From contig JANXVP010000168.1 of the NCBI GenBank assembly GCA_025351615.1, forward strand, positions 1 to 12,369: DNA of 12,369 nt, in the 5' to 3' direction. This document shows, piece after piece, positions 1 to 7,219 of the stretch (position 1 is its first letter; every line of letters starts with the position of its first letter). Source of the stretch: Ramlibacter sp. GTDB lineage: Bacteria; Pseudomonadota; Gammaproteobacteria; Burkholderiales; Burkholderiaceae_C. The notes under the pieces were generated by a model. The model saw only the letters and a program-made list of their open reading frames with translations, searched no databases and was not told the origin of the DNA. A program made the position numbers and the translations under genes.

Positions 1-2
1 GC

Positions 3-236
3 TTCAAGCACACGGTGCAACTGTGGACGGAGTGGGTTTCGCGAGGCCTCTCGGCCACGAAGGATTGCGGGCGGCTGTTCACGTTGATTGCCCAATGCAA
101 GGTCGGCCAGCGATCCGGACGCATCGAGCCGCGAATGCGAAAACGAACTCCAAAACCCTATCCCTGGTTGAAAGTGCCGCGCGCCCACGCTCGCCGCCAA
201 GTCGAAAGGCACGGCCATGCATGGGAGCCAAGGTAA
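3..236 (+). mobile_element. IS4-like transposase, C-terminal fragment (5' end outside the window)
   Basis: An open frame enters at the left edge (Phe-Lys-His-Thr-Val-Gln-Leu-Trp...) and stops at TAA 234-236, giving 77 residues with no start of its own. The opening resembles the FKHT-QLW stretch, and the later GRIEPRMRKRTPKPYPWL resembles the basic GRIEPR-KRRPKP tail, that I know from IS4-family DDE transposases. These proteins cut and rejoin the ends of their element. The catalytic D, D and E residues would lie upstream and are not visible. The right end of the element must lie between 237 and about 262, because the ribosome binding site of the next gene begins at 252; I cannot identify the terminal inverted repeat. 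Whether the rest of the transposase is intact is unknown. Family call is from memory of the tail motif. Confidence 0.72.
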
Positions 237-262
237 GTGCCATTCCCCTTTAGGAGACATCC

Positions 263-1225
263 ATGAAACGCATCCTCGGCACCCTTATCATCGCGGCCGT
301 GCTTCTGGGCGGCCTAGCCCGCGCGGCCGACTGGCCAACTAGACCCATCACGTTTCTTCAACCTTACGGCCCGGGCACGAATCTCGACAGCATCACGCGT
401 TTTCTGGCGGAACGCATGGGCGCTGAATACAAGGTGCCTATCGTCGTGGAAAACAAAGCCGGGGCGAACGGTGTGATCGGTACCGAGATGGCCGCGCGCA
501 TGCCGGGAGATGGCTACACCTTTCTGTTCACAGGCCCTGGTCACTTCACCAATGAGGTTCTGATGGGCAAGGTGCCGTTCGATCCAATCAAAGACTTTAA
601 GCCGGTGGCACGACTAGCCAGCGTCATGCTGGTGCTGGTGGTGCCCAAGAACTCACCATTGAACTCGGTAAGGGACATCGTCGAGTTTGCCAAGAAGAAC
701 CCCGGAAAGCTGAGTTATGCCAGTGCTGGCAGCGGCAGCGCCCAGCATCTCTCCGCCGCCGGATTTTCCGCGACCACCGGCGCATCGCTGCTGCACGTGC
801 CCTACAAGACGCAGGCCCAGGCGCTGACCGACACTATCGGTGGCCAGGTCGACCTAACTTTTGCGGCTTTGACCACCGCTGCCGCGCAGCTTAGGGCCGG
901 CAACCTCCGCGCAATCGCGGTGACCGGACCGCGTCGCTCTCAGAGCTTGCCCGACCTGCCCACTGTCGCGGAGTCAGGCTATCCGGGCTACGAGTTCTTT
1001 TCTTTTAACGCCGTGTTCGTGCCTGCCGCCACGCCAGACGAGATCGTTCGCAAATTCTCGGACTCGCTGGCCGTGCTGGTGAAGTCGCCACGTTTCGTCG
1101 AGCTATCACGGATTCAAGGTTTCGAAAGCGATTTTGCCGATTCGACCGCCTGGGCCGCTGCCATCATCCCGGAACGCAAGAAGTGGGCCGACCTGATCAA
1201 GACCAGCGGAGCCAAGCTTGAGTAA
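263..1225 (+). CDS. Bug/TctC-family tripartite tricarboxylate transporter substrate-binding protein
   Basis: A 320-residue secreted binding protein of the Bug (TctC) family, which captures carboxylated solutes in the periplasm. Residues 1-21 form a signal peptide: basic MKR start, hydrophobic core, and Ala-Arg-Ala before the likely cleavage site. The mature part opens with WPTRPITFLQPYGPGTNLD, the usual Bug beginning, followed by VVENKAGANGVIGTEMAA, the DGYT motif and a KLSYASAGSGS stretch that normally contacts the ligand. Length is normal for the family. Start ATG 263 is set by AGGAG at 252-256. The stop overlaps the downstream ligase by 8 nt, so the two are co-translated. No tctA or tctB membrane genes are in the window. 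The usual Bug sequence PxxPGGxxD reads PYGPGTNLD here. Codons AGA, AGG and CTA occur, unlike the minus-strand operon. Confidence 0.93.
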   Translation: MKRILGTLIIAAVLLGGLARAADWPTRPITFLQPYGPGTNLDSITRFLAERMGAEYKVPIVVENKAGANGVIGTEMAARMPGDGYTFLFTGPGHFTNEVLMGKVPFDPIKDFKPVARLASVMLVLVVPKNSPLNSVRDIVEFAKKNPGKLSYASAGSGSAQHLSAAGFSATTGASLLHVPYKTQAQALTDTIGGQVDLTFAALTTAAAQLRAGNLRAIAVTGPRRSQSLPDLPTVAESGYPGYEFFSFNAVFVPAATPDEIVRKFSDSLAVLVKSPRFVELSRIQGFESDFADSTAWAAAIIPERKKWADLIKTSGAKLE

Positions 1226-2906
1226 TTTTCATTTCGACGCACGTGCCGCCGTCATCGGTCAGGTGCTGTCGTCCCATGCCGAAACCTACGGGGAAAAGAT
1301 CTTCATGACCTGGCTGCCCACGGGCGAGACTACGAGCTACCGCGAATTGGAGGAACGTACACGTCGCGTCGGAGAAGGCCTGACCGCAAAGGGTGTCGCG
1401 CCTGGTGGGCATGTCGGGGTGTTGATGAACAACTGCCCCGAGCAACTGCTGGCGATTTTCGGCACCTGCCGCGCTGGCTTCGTGACGGTGCCCATCAACT
1501 CAGCTGCGAAGGGGCAGTTGCTAACCTATTTCCTGGACTACGCCGATTGCGAGGCGTTGGTTATCGAAGAGACGCTATTGCCGCGCTTCCTGGAGATCAA
1601 CGAAGCCTTACCGCGGATCGCTCATGTATTCCTGGTGCGCGTACCGCGGCCTGATGGGCATGGCAGGGTAGCTGAAAATGTCAGCCTGCCCCAACCCGGA
1701 ACGCGCCTGTCCACGGGCGCCGTTGTGCATGACTTCGCCGACCTGCTGGCAACCCCGACGGTGGTTCAGCCGCGGAGCGGCGATCAGACGCAAGGCCCGC
1801 GCTTTAATGACCTGGCCATGTTGATGTTCACTTCCGGCACCACCGGGCCGTCCAAGGCCATTATGTTCTCGCATGCTCAGTTGGTTTATTGGGGAACAGA
1901 CGTCGCCTTTCACCACGAATACACGCCGCAAGACATCGCCTATGTGTTCTTGCCGCTTTTCCATGGAAACGCGCTTTTGGGCAGCACCATGGGCTCGCTG
2001 CTGGCGGGTGCATCCATTGCGCTTGCGCCGCGTTTTTCGATCAGCAACTTCTGGCGCCACCTGCGCGAGAGCGGCGCCACGGTATTCAACAGCGTTGGCG
2101 CGGTCACCAATTTTTTGTGGCGGTTGCCGCCGTCGGCGCAGGACCTCGACCACAAGGTGCGGCGCTGCCACTTGGCGCCCGTGCCCGGCTTCGCCAGGGA
2201 GCTGGAAAAACGTTTCGGCATGTCGATCATGAGCGCCTTCGGCCTGACCGACTATTGCCTTGGCTCGGCCTACAACACCAGAAGCCGGCGCGACAAGCTG
2301 GGCTCGTGCGGACTGCCGCGTACCGGTGTCCAGCTGCGCATCGTTGACGTCGACGACTTCGACGTTCCCGCCGGGATTCCGGGGGAAATCCTGCTGCGCA
2401 ACAATAACCCTTGGGGCGCATCGCTTGGCTATTACAAGATGCCCGAAGCCACCATCGCTAGCCGCCGCAACCTGTGGTTTCACACGGGTGATCGCGGCTG
2501 GATCGACGAGGATGGCTATGTCTGGTATACCGATCGCATTAAGGACGCGATCCGGCGGCGCGGCGAAAACATTTCGGCATTCGAAGTCGAAGAAGTCATG
2601 CGCACGTATCCTGCAATCGCCGATGTCGCTGTCTATCCGGTGCGCGCGGAAACCAGCGAAGACGAGGTCGCCGCGACGGTGATCCTGCGACCGGGGAGCG
2701 AGGCCAGCTTCAGCTACGAGGCCTTGCTAGAGCATTGCAACCACAACCTTGCTTACTTCATGGTGCCCCGCTACATCCATGTGGTGGACGACATGCCCAA
2801 AACGCTGACCCAAAAAATCGAGAAGTACAAGCTTCGCATGCAGGCCGAGTCCGACCTGTCCAGGTTGTGGGACCGCGACCGTGCCGGCGTGAAAGTCATG
2901 CGCTGA
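1218..2906 (+). CDS. AMP-forming acyl-CoA ligase (class I adenylate-forming, CaiC-like)
   Basis: A 562-residue member of the adenylate-forming superfamily, which activates a carboxylic acid with ATP to the acyl-AMP and then to the CoA thioester. Core motifs are complete: phosphate loop MFTSGTTGPSK (residues about 203-213), FGLTD (341-345) in the place of the usual YGMTE, HTGD (422-425), the hinge region DRIKDAIRRRGENIS (439-453), and Lys533 in PKTLTQKIEKYKL, the expected adenylation lysine (Gln532 replaces the usual Gly). Overall it resembles carnitine/crotonobetaine-CoA ligases, but substrate cannot be read. The start is TTG 1218, inside the preceding gene, with GGAG at 1208-1211 six bases upstream; the next in-frame ATG (Met30) would cut into the conserved N-terminal region. 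Likely translationally coupled to the binding protein. No transmembrane segments are seen. Confidence 0.92.
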   Translation: MSNFHFDARAAVIGQVLSSHAETYGEKIFMTWLPTGETTSYRELEERTRRVGEGLTAKGVAPGGHVGVLMNNCPEQLLAIFGTCRAGFVTVPINSAAKGQLLTYFLDYADCEALVIEETLLPRFLEINEALPRIAHVFLVRVPRPDGHGRVAENVSLPQPGTRLSTGAVVHDFADLLATPTVVQPRSGDQTQGPRFNDLAMLMFTSGTTGPSKAIMFSHAQLVYWGTDVAFHHEYTPQDIAYVFLPLFHGNALLGSTMGSLLAGASIALAPRFSISNFWRHLRESGATVFNSVGAVTNFLWRLPPSAQDLDHKVRRCHLAPVPGFARELEKRFGMSIMSAFGLTDYCLGSAYNTRSRRDKLGSCGLPRTGVQLRIVDVDDFDVPAGIPGEILLRNNNPWGASLGYYKMPEATIASRRNLWFHTGDRGWIDEDGYVWYTDRIKDAIRRRGENISAFEVEEVMRTYPAIADVAVYPVRAETSEDEVAATVILRPGSEASFSYEALLEHCNHNLAYFMVPRYIHVVDDMPKTLTQKIEKYKLRMQAESDLSRLWDRDRAGVKVMR

Positions 2907-2977
2907 CCCACGCGCTCGCTTTCGCTTTGTGGCGAGAGCCGCATCCACCTTCCAGCCACTGATTTTCAGGAGACAAC

Positions 2978-3745
2978 ATGCGCACCAAACCCGTTCCCAC
3001 CACATCCATCGCGCGGTCCACCGCCGACCAGATTTTCGTGCGCGAGGCTGATCTGGTGAATGAGCTCATCGGCGAGCTGACTTTCACCGAAATGATGCTT
3101 TTCCTTCTGACCGGCATGAAGGAGTCGACCAAGGCGCAGATCCGTGTGCTCGACGCAGTGCTCGTCACGCTGATGGAGCACGGCCTCACGCCCAGTGCGA
3201 TCGCGACCCGGCTGATCTACCACTCGGCACCCGATTCTCTGCAGTCGGCCGTCGCCGCCGGCCTGCTTGGCGTTGGCACCACCTTTATCGGCACCATGGA
3301 AGGGTGCGCCGCGAACATCGAGGAGATGCTGGCCGCACCCGAAGGCGTCGAAGGGCGCGCGCTCGCCATCGCACAGCGCTACCACGCGAGCCGCAAGCCG
3401 CTGCACGGCTTCGGCCATCCGCACCATAAACCTGACGACCCGCGCACGCCCAAGCTGTTCGCTGTTGCAGAAAGCGAGAACGTGCCCGGCCTGCACATCG
3501 GTGCATTGCGCATCTTGTCGGCCCAGGTGGACAAGGTCTATGGCCGCCACATCACGATTAACGCGACAGGCGCAACTGCTGCGCTGCTGGGCGAGATCGG
3601 CATTCCGCAAAAGATCATGCGTGGCGTCGCCGTTGTCAGCCGTTCGGCCGGGCTGGTGGGGCACATCCTGGAGGAAAGCCGAAAGCCGTCCGCTGTATTC
3701 ATCTGGGAAACCGTGGACGAAGCGATTCCTTACGTTCCTGAGTAA
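2978..3745 (+). CDS. Citryl-CoA lyase-like protein (short citrate synthase fold)
   Basis: A 255-residue protein matching the C-terminal citryl-CoA lyase module of ATP-citrate lyase rather than full-length citrate synthase (about 430 residues). Recognisable blocks are the helix FTEMMLFLLTG (36-46), KPLHGFGHPHHK (140-151) with His147 matching the active-site His of GIGH, and the C-terminal SRSAGLVGHILEE (221-233) ending in IPYVPE as in ATP-citrate lyase. Family members cleave or form a 3-hydroxy-3-carboxyacyl-CoA. The catalytic Asp of the NVDG motif aligns with Thr197 in NATG, and the site of the citrate synthase GPLHG His aligns with Glu108. Related short proteins annotated citryl-CoA lyase also lack this Asp, as I recall, so the reaction may differ. 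Start ATG 2978 follows AGGAGA at 2968-2973. It lies 71 nt after the ligase, probably in the same transcript. Confidence 0.83.
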   Translation: MRTKPVPTTSIARSTADQIFVREADLVNELIGELTFTEMMLFLLTGMKESTKAQIRVLDAVLVTLMEHGLTPSAIATRLIYHSAPDSLQSAVAAGLLGVGTTFIGTMEGCAANIEEMLAAPEGVEGRALAIAQRYHASRKPLHGFGHPHHKPDDPRTPKLFAVAESENVPGLHIGALRILSAQVDKVYGRHITINATGATAALLGEIGIPQKIMRGVAVVSRSAGLVGHILEESRKPSAVFIWETVDEAIPYVPE

Positions 3746-3794
3746 GGCAGGAGCGTGCAACGCCGCCTCGCAAGCCAGATCGGCTACCTTCGCT

Positions 3795-4760
3795 TCAATC
3801 GACGCTTGCTCCCGACGCCTTGACCACCTTGCCCCACCTGGAGATATCGGCCTTGAGCAAGGCTGCAAATTCCCGCGGGTCTGTGAGGTAGGGCTCGGCG
3901 CCCTGGGCGGCGAACTTGTCGGTCACTTCCTTGGACTTCACGATTTCATTCACGTCCGCGTTGATCTTGCGGATGATGCTGGTCGGCACTTTGGCCGGCG
4001 TGAACAGGCCGAACCAGGGATTGACGTCGAAGTCCTTGAAGCCCGCTTCGGCAATGGTGGGGATGTCGGCGAACGAGCTCGCACGCTTGGCGCTGGTCAC
4101 GGCGATCGGATGCAGGATGCCGTTTTTGATTGCGCCGGAAGCCGACGGCAGGCTGGTGAACACCAGGGTGATCTGACCGCCCATCAGGTCCTGCATGGCG
4201 GGGGCGGCGCCGCGGTAAGGCACGTGCGTCAGCTTCACTCCGGCGGCGGAATTGAACATCTCGCCCAGCAGGTGGTTGACCGAGCCGTTGCCGGCCGAGC
4301 CGTACGTGAGCTGCGATTTTTTGGCGGCGGCGATCACATCAGCGACGGTCTTGAGCGGCGAGTCGGCCTTGCTCACCATCACGAAAGGCAGCGTGGCGAG
4401 GGTCGCGACCGGCGCGAAATCGTGCTCGGGATCGAACGGCAGTTTCTTGTACAGGGAGCCATTGATTGCATGGGTGCCCACATAGCTCATGAGCAGCGTG
4501 TAGCCGTCAGCAGGCGAGTTCGCTACCACTTCCATGCCCAGGTTGCCGCCCGCGCCTGCACGGTTCTCGACCACAACGGGCTGGCCCCATTTGTCGCTGA
4601 GCTTCTGCGCAATGATGCGTGCCAGCGCGTCCGACGCACCCCCGGGTGTCTGGGGCACCAGGATTTTCACCGGGCGGTTGGGGAAGTCCTGGGCGAGCGC
4701 GCCGCTCGCCGCGATTGCCAATGTCGCGATGGCGAACCACCTCCGGATGCGGTTGAACAT
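3795..4760 (-). CDS. Bug/TctC-family tripartite tricarboxylate transporter substrate-binding protein (second copy)
   Basis: A 321-residue periplasmic binding protein of the same family as the gene at 263-1225 but clearly divergent from it, so not a recent duplicate. Signal peptide residues 1-23 end in GALA before QDFPNRPVKILVPQTPGG. The canonical PQTPGGASD ligand loop is intact here, followed by VVVENRAGAGGNLG, DGYTLL, and LTYGSAGNGSVNH. Start ATG 4760 follows AGGAGA in the minus sense at about 4773-4768. It is the last gene of the leftward operon, 25 nt after meaB. This placement suggests it captures the operon's substrate, most likely a di- or tricarboxylate. No tctAB permease genes are nearby, so the membrane part would have to be encoded elsewhere. 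It converges with the citryl-CoA lyase-like gene, 49 nt away, with no clear terminator between. Confidence 0.94.
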   Translation of the reverse strand: MFNRIRRWFAIATLAIAASGALAQDFPNRPVKILVPQTPGGASDALARIIAQKLSDKWGQPVVVENRAGAGGNLGMEVVANSPADGYTLLMSYVGTHAINGSLYKKLPFDPEHDFAPVATLATLPFVMVSKADSPLKTVADVIAAAKKSQLTYGSAGNGSVNHLLGEMFNSAAGVKLTHVPYRGAAPAMQDLMGGQITLVFTSLPSASGAIKNGILHPIAVTSAKRASSFADIPTIAEAGFKDFDVNPWFGLFTPAKVPTSIIRKINADVNEIVKSKEVTDKFAAQGAEPYLTDPREFAALLKADISRWGKVVKASGASVD

Positions 4761-4785
4761 GCTTTGTCTCCTGTTGAAATGAATT

Positions 4786-5682
4786 TCAGCTCGTGCGGGT
4801 GATCTGCTTGAGCGCCAGGTCCAGCTGCTGATCCATGGGCGCCTCGAAAAAAGACGGGTCCTGGCCCGCCACCACTTCCGCCGCGCGCCGTTCGATCAGC
4901 CTTCGTAGGCGGTAGCGCGCGCGCTGCTGTAGCAACACCGCCCGGCGCTCGCCGCGGCCCAGCCAAGCCTGATGCCGGTCGATCCCGTCCGACATCGCGG
5001 CGACCGATTCAGGCTTAAGCGACGACACCAGCAGCACTGACGGCCGCCATGCGCCTTCCTCATGCCTTGTCAGCGATGCAATGCGCTTGATGTCGGTCGC
5101 CATCTTCTGCGCGCCGGGCAGGTCGGCCTTGTTGATGACGAAGATGTCGGCCATCTCCATGATGCCGGCCTTCATCGCCTGCACCACGTCGCCGCTTTCG
5201 GGCAGCAGCAGCAGCACCAGCGTGTCAACCTGGACCCGCGCGGCGTATTCCACTTGTCCTACGCCGACAGTCTCCAGCAGAACTTCGTCGAATCCGAACT
5301 CATCCATCAGGTCCAGCATTTCCGGTAGGTTGTCCGAGAGTCCGTCTGCCGTCGAGCGCGAGCCGATGGAGCGGATGTACAGCTCCGACATGCCGGGCAG
5401 TTCATCCATGCGGATGCGGTCGCCCAGGATCGCGCCACCCGTGCGGGGGCTGCTTGGGTCAATTGCCAGGATGCCCAGGCGCCGGCCCGGCGCGCGGTAC
5501 AAGGCCAGATGGCCCGCGAGCGTGCTCTTGCCGGCGCCCGGTGCGCCAGTCAGCCCGATGCGCCGGGCCGCGGTCGATGCGATGGTCTGTCGCCGACTGC
5601 GCATCAGGTCGGAAGCGCTGGCGTTGGCCAGCCGCGTCAGGGCCTGCCCGAGCGCGTGCCGGTCCAGTTGCTCGCTGCTCAT
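4786..5682 (-). CDS. meaB: MeaB/ArgK-type G-protein chaperone of B12-dependent mutase
   Basis: A 298-residue G3E-family GTPase. MeaB proteins gate cofactor loading and protect adenosylcobalamin mutases from inactivation, using GTP hydrolysis in the cytoplasm. Visible motifs are the P-loop GAPGAGKST (47-55), LAIDPSSPRTGGAILGDRIRM (72-92) with the switch region, ETVGVGQ (137-143), the PESGDVVQAMKAGIMEMAD segment (161-179) and the guanine-specificity NKAD (184-187). These are the signatures of MeaB, formerly called ArgK; the old arginine-kinase label is misleading. It is slightly shorter than the roughly 330 residues of typical members, the difference being at the termini. The ATG overlaps the CoA-transferase stop as ATGA. 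The gene sits with its presumed client mutase, separated only by caiB, which strongly supports the role. Confidence 0.95.
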   Translation of the reverse strand: MSSEQLDRHALGQALTRLANASASDLMRSRRQTIASTAARRIGLTGAPGAGKSTLAGHLALYRAPGRRLGILAIDPSSPRTGGAILGDRIRMDELPGMSELYIRSIGSRSTADGLSDNLPEMLDLMDEFGFDEVLLETVGVGQVEYAARVQVDTLVLLLLPESGDVVQAMKAGIMEMADIFVINKADLPGAQKMATDIKRIASLTRHEEGAWRPSVLLVSSLKPESVAAMSDGIDRHQAWLGRGERRAVLLQQRARYRLRRLIERRAAEVVAGQDPSFFEAPMDQQLDLALKQITRTS

Positions 5683-6806
5683 CCGTGCTCCTTTCCAAGC
5701 ACCTCGTCGCGATGCTCGTCAAGCAAGGGCGGAAGGCCGTAGCGCGGCGTGTAGCCGTCGAATTTAAGCGGGCTGGCCACGGCGCGCAGCGCCTGCGAGC
5801 CGTCACCGAGCGTCACCACCAGGACGCGCGAGCGGGTCAGGTCGCTCTCAAGCGCTTCTTTGAGGGTGCCCACCTCGGCGGCGACGACCCCCAGCGGCGC
5901 GAGGCGGCGTACCCACTCGGCGGCGGGGGCTGTCATCAACACCTCGCCGATGGCGGCGAGCACGGCCTCGCGGTTCTGGCGCCGGCTCGCCATGGTGACA
6001 AACTGCGGATCGTCGATCCATTGCGGCCGGCCCGCTTCGCGGCAAAATTTCCGCCAGAACTTGTCGTGGGTGATGAAGAGCGTCAGCCACCCTTGGGCCG
6101 TGGGGAATATCTGCGCCGGCACCACGTAAGGGTGCGATGAATTGGCCAGACGCTCGACCGCTTCGCCGGTGTTGAGCGCCGCGCCGGCGAGATAGTTCAG
6201 CTGCGACAGCATCACGTCGTACATGGCGACGTCGACCTGCCCGCCCTTGCCCTCGACGATCTTCGCCAGCAGGCCCATCGCGGCCACCAGGCCGGCCGAG
6301 TTGTCGACGGCGGAGTATCCCGCCTTGGTCGGCGGAGCCGACGGGTCGCCCGTGAGCGCCATCACGCCGGTCAGCGCCTGAATTACGTAATCGTACGCCG
6401 GGCTGTCTGCATACGGCCCTTCCAGGCCGTAGCCGGTCAGCGCCACACAGACGATGCGCTCGTTCCAGCGGCGCAGGTTACTGTAGGTCAACCCGAGCTT
6501 CTTGATCGCTGACGGCCGCAGGTTGGTGATCAGCGCATGCGAGCGGCCCACCAGCTTCTCTAGCTGCGTGCGTCCGGCGCCGCTCGCCAGGTCGATCACT
6601 ACGCTTTTCTTGTTGCGGTTGAGACTGGCGAAGTAGGCATTGTGGGGACCGATGAAATGCGGGCTCACCGTGCGCGCGATGTCGCCCTCGGACGGCTCGA
6701 TCTTGATGACCTCGGCGCCCATGTCGGCCAGCAGCAGCCCGCAATACGGCCCGGCCAGCATATGGCCGACCTCGATGATGCGGATGCCGGACAGCGGACC
6801 GCTCAT
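5679..6806 (-). CDS. CaiB/BaiF family (class III) CoA-transferase
   Basis: A 375-residue class III CoA-transferase, moving CoA between a donor acyl-CoA and an acceptor acid through an enzyme-bound aspartyl-CoA thioester. The N-terminal SGIRIIEVGHMLAGPYCGLLLADMGAEVIKIE (6-37) and NRNKKSVVIDL (63-72) are diagnostic. The catalytic Asp is Asp168 in the SAVDNSAGL context, matching Asp169 of formyl-CoA transferase. Length is near the usual 380-400. Its ATG overlaps the mutase small-subunit stop by ATGA, and its own stop overlaps meaB the same way. Family members handle oxalate, carnitine, mesaconate, itaconate, benzylsuccinate and similar acids. By context I infer that it loads a dicarboxylate for the mutase, using the product CoA ester as donor. 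The specific acid is not readable. An alternative is that it only recycles CoA from the end product. Confidence 0.94.
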   Translation of the reverse strand: MSGPLSGIRIIEVGHMLAGPYCGLLLADMGAEVIKIEPSEGDIARTVSPHFIGPHNAYFASLNRNKKSVVIDLASGAGRTQLEKLVGRSHALITNLRPSAIKKLGLTYSNLRRWNERIVCVALTGYGLEGPYADSPAYDYVIQALTGVMALTGDPSAPPTKAGYSAVDNSAGLVAAMGLLAKIVEGKGGQVDVAMYDVMLSQLNYLAGAALNTGEAVERLANSSHPYVVPAQIFPTAQGWLTLFITHDKFWRKFCREAGRPQWIDDPQFVTMASRRQNREAVLAAIGEVLMTAPAAEWVRRLAPLGVVAAEVGTLKEALESDLTRSRVLVVTLGDGSQALRAVASPLKFDGYTPRYGLPPLLDEHRDEVLGKEHG

Positions 6807-7219
6807 GACAGCTTGCGCGCCAGTTCTGCAACAACGTCGTCCAGCGGCATGTCGGCCGTGAACACGGCCGAGACACCCAGCTCGCGCAGCACGTTTTGGT
6901 CGGCGCCGGGGATGGTGCCTCCCACGAACACCTTGACGTTCCCGGCCTTCAGCGCGCGCAGCTGCGCCAGCACGTCGGCGACCAGTTCCTTGTGGCTGCC
7001 CGACAGAATGCTCAGGCCCACCGCGTCCACGCCTTCGTCGACCGCCACCTGGGCGATCTGCTGCGGGGTGCGGCGCAGTCCGGTGTAGATCACCTCGGCG
7101 CCCGCATCGCGCAGTGTCAACGCCACGATTTTGGCGCCGATGTCGTGACCGTCCAGCCCGGGCTTACCGACCAGGATGCGCTTTCCGGCCAGGGGCCTCT
7201 GCATCGTTGACTCATTCAT
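6803..7219 (-). CDS. B12-dependent acyl-CoA mutase small (cobalamin-binding) subunit
   Basis: A 138-residue cobalamin-binding domain of the methylmalonyl-CoA mutase family, encoded separately from the catalytic subunit. The base-off/His-on signature is complete: GLDGHDIG (21-28) with His25 as the lower cobalt ligand, SILSGSH (70-76) and VFVGGTIPGAD (97-107). Start ATG 7219 is chosen because it overlaps the large-subunit stop as ATGA and gives MNESTMQRPLAGKRILVGKP, the usual start of this domain; an in-frame reading upstream would run through the large subunit out of its frame. Length matches free small subunits such as those of 2-hydroxyisobutyryl-CoA and isobutyryl-CoA mutases. It should form a heterotetramer with the large subunit, whose gene is translationally coupled to it. 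Confidence 0.95.
   Translation of the reverse strand: MNESTMQRPLAGKRILVGKPGLDGHDIGAKIVALTLRDAGAEVIYTGLRRTPQQIAQVAVDEGVDAVGLSILSGSHKELVADVLAQLRALKAGNVKVFVGGTIPGADQNVLRELGVSAVFTADMPLDDVVAELARKLS

Noticed and set aside
1608..2483. Minus-strand open frame opposite the acyl-CoA ligase
   Set aside because: The ligase motifs are unmistakable on the other strand; this frame is a by-product of codon bias.
3746..3794. Bidirectional terminator between the convergent genes
   Set aside because: Only a 4-bp stem (GCGT-GCA-ACGC) is visible, with no T-run on either strand.
3267..4802. Plus-strand open frame of about 511 codons across the convergent junction
   Set aside because: It runs out of frame through the citryl-CoA lyase-like gene and then antisense to the Bug gene; no recognisable protein motif.
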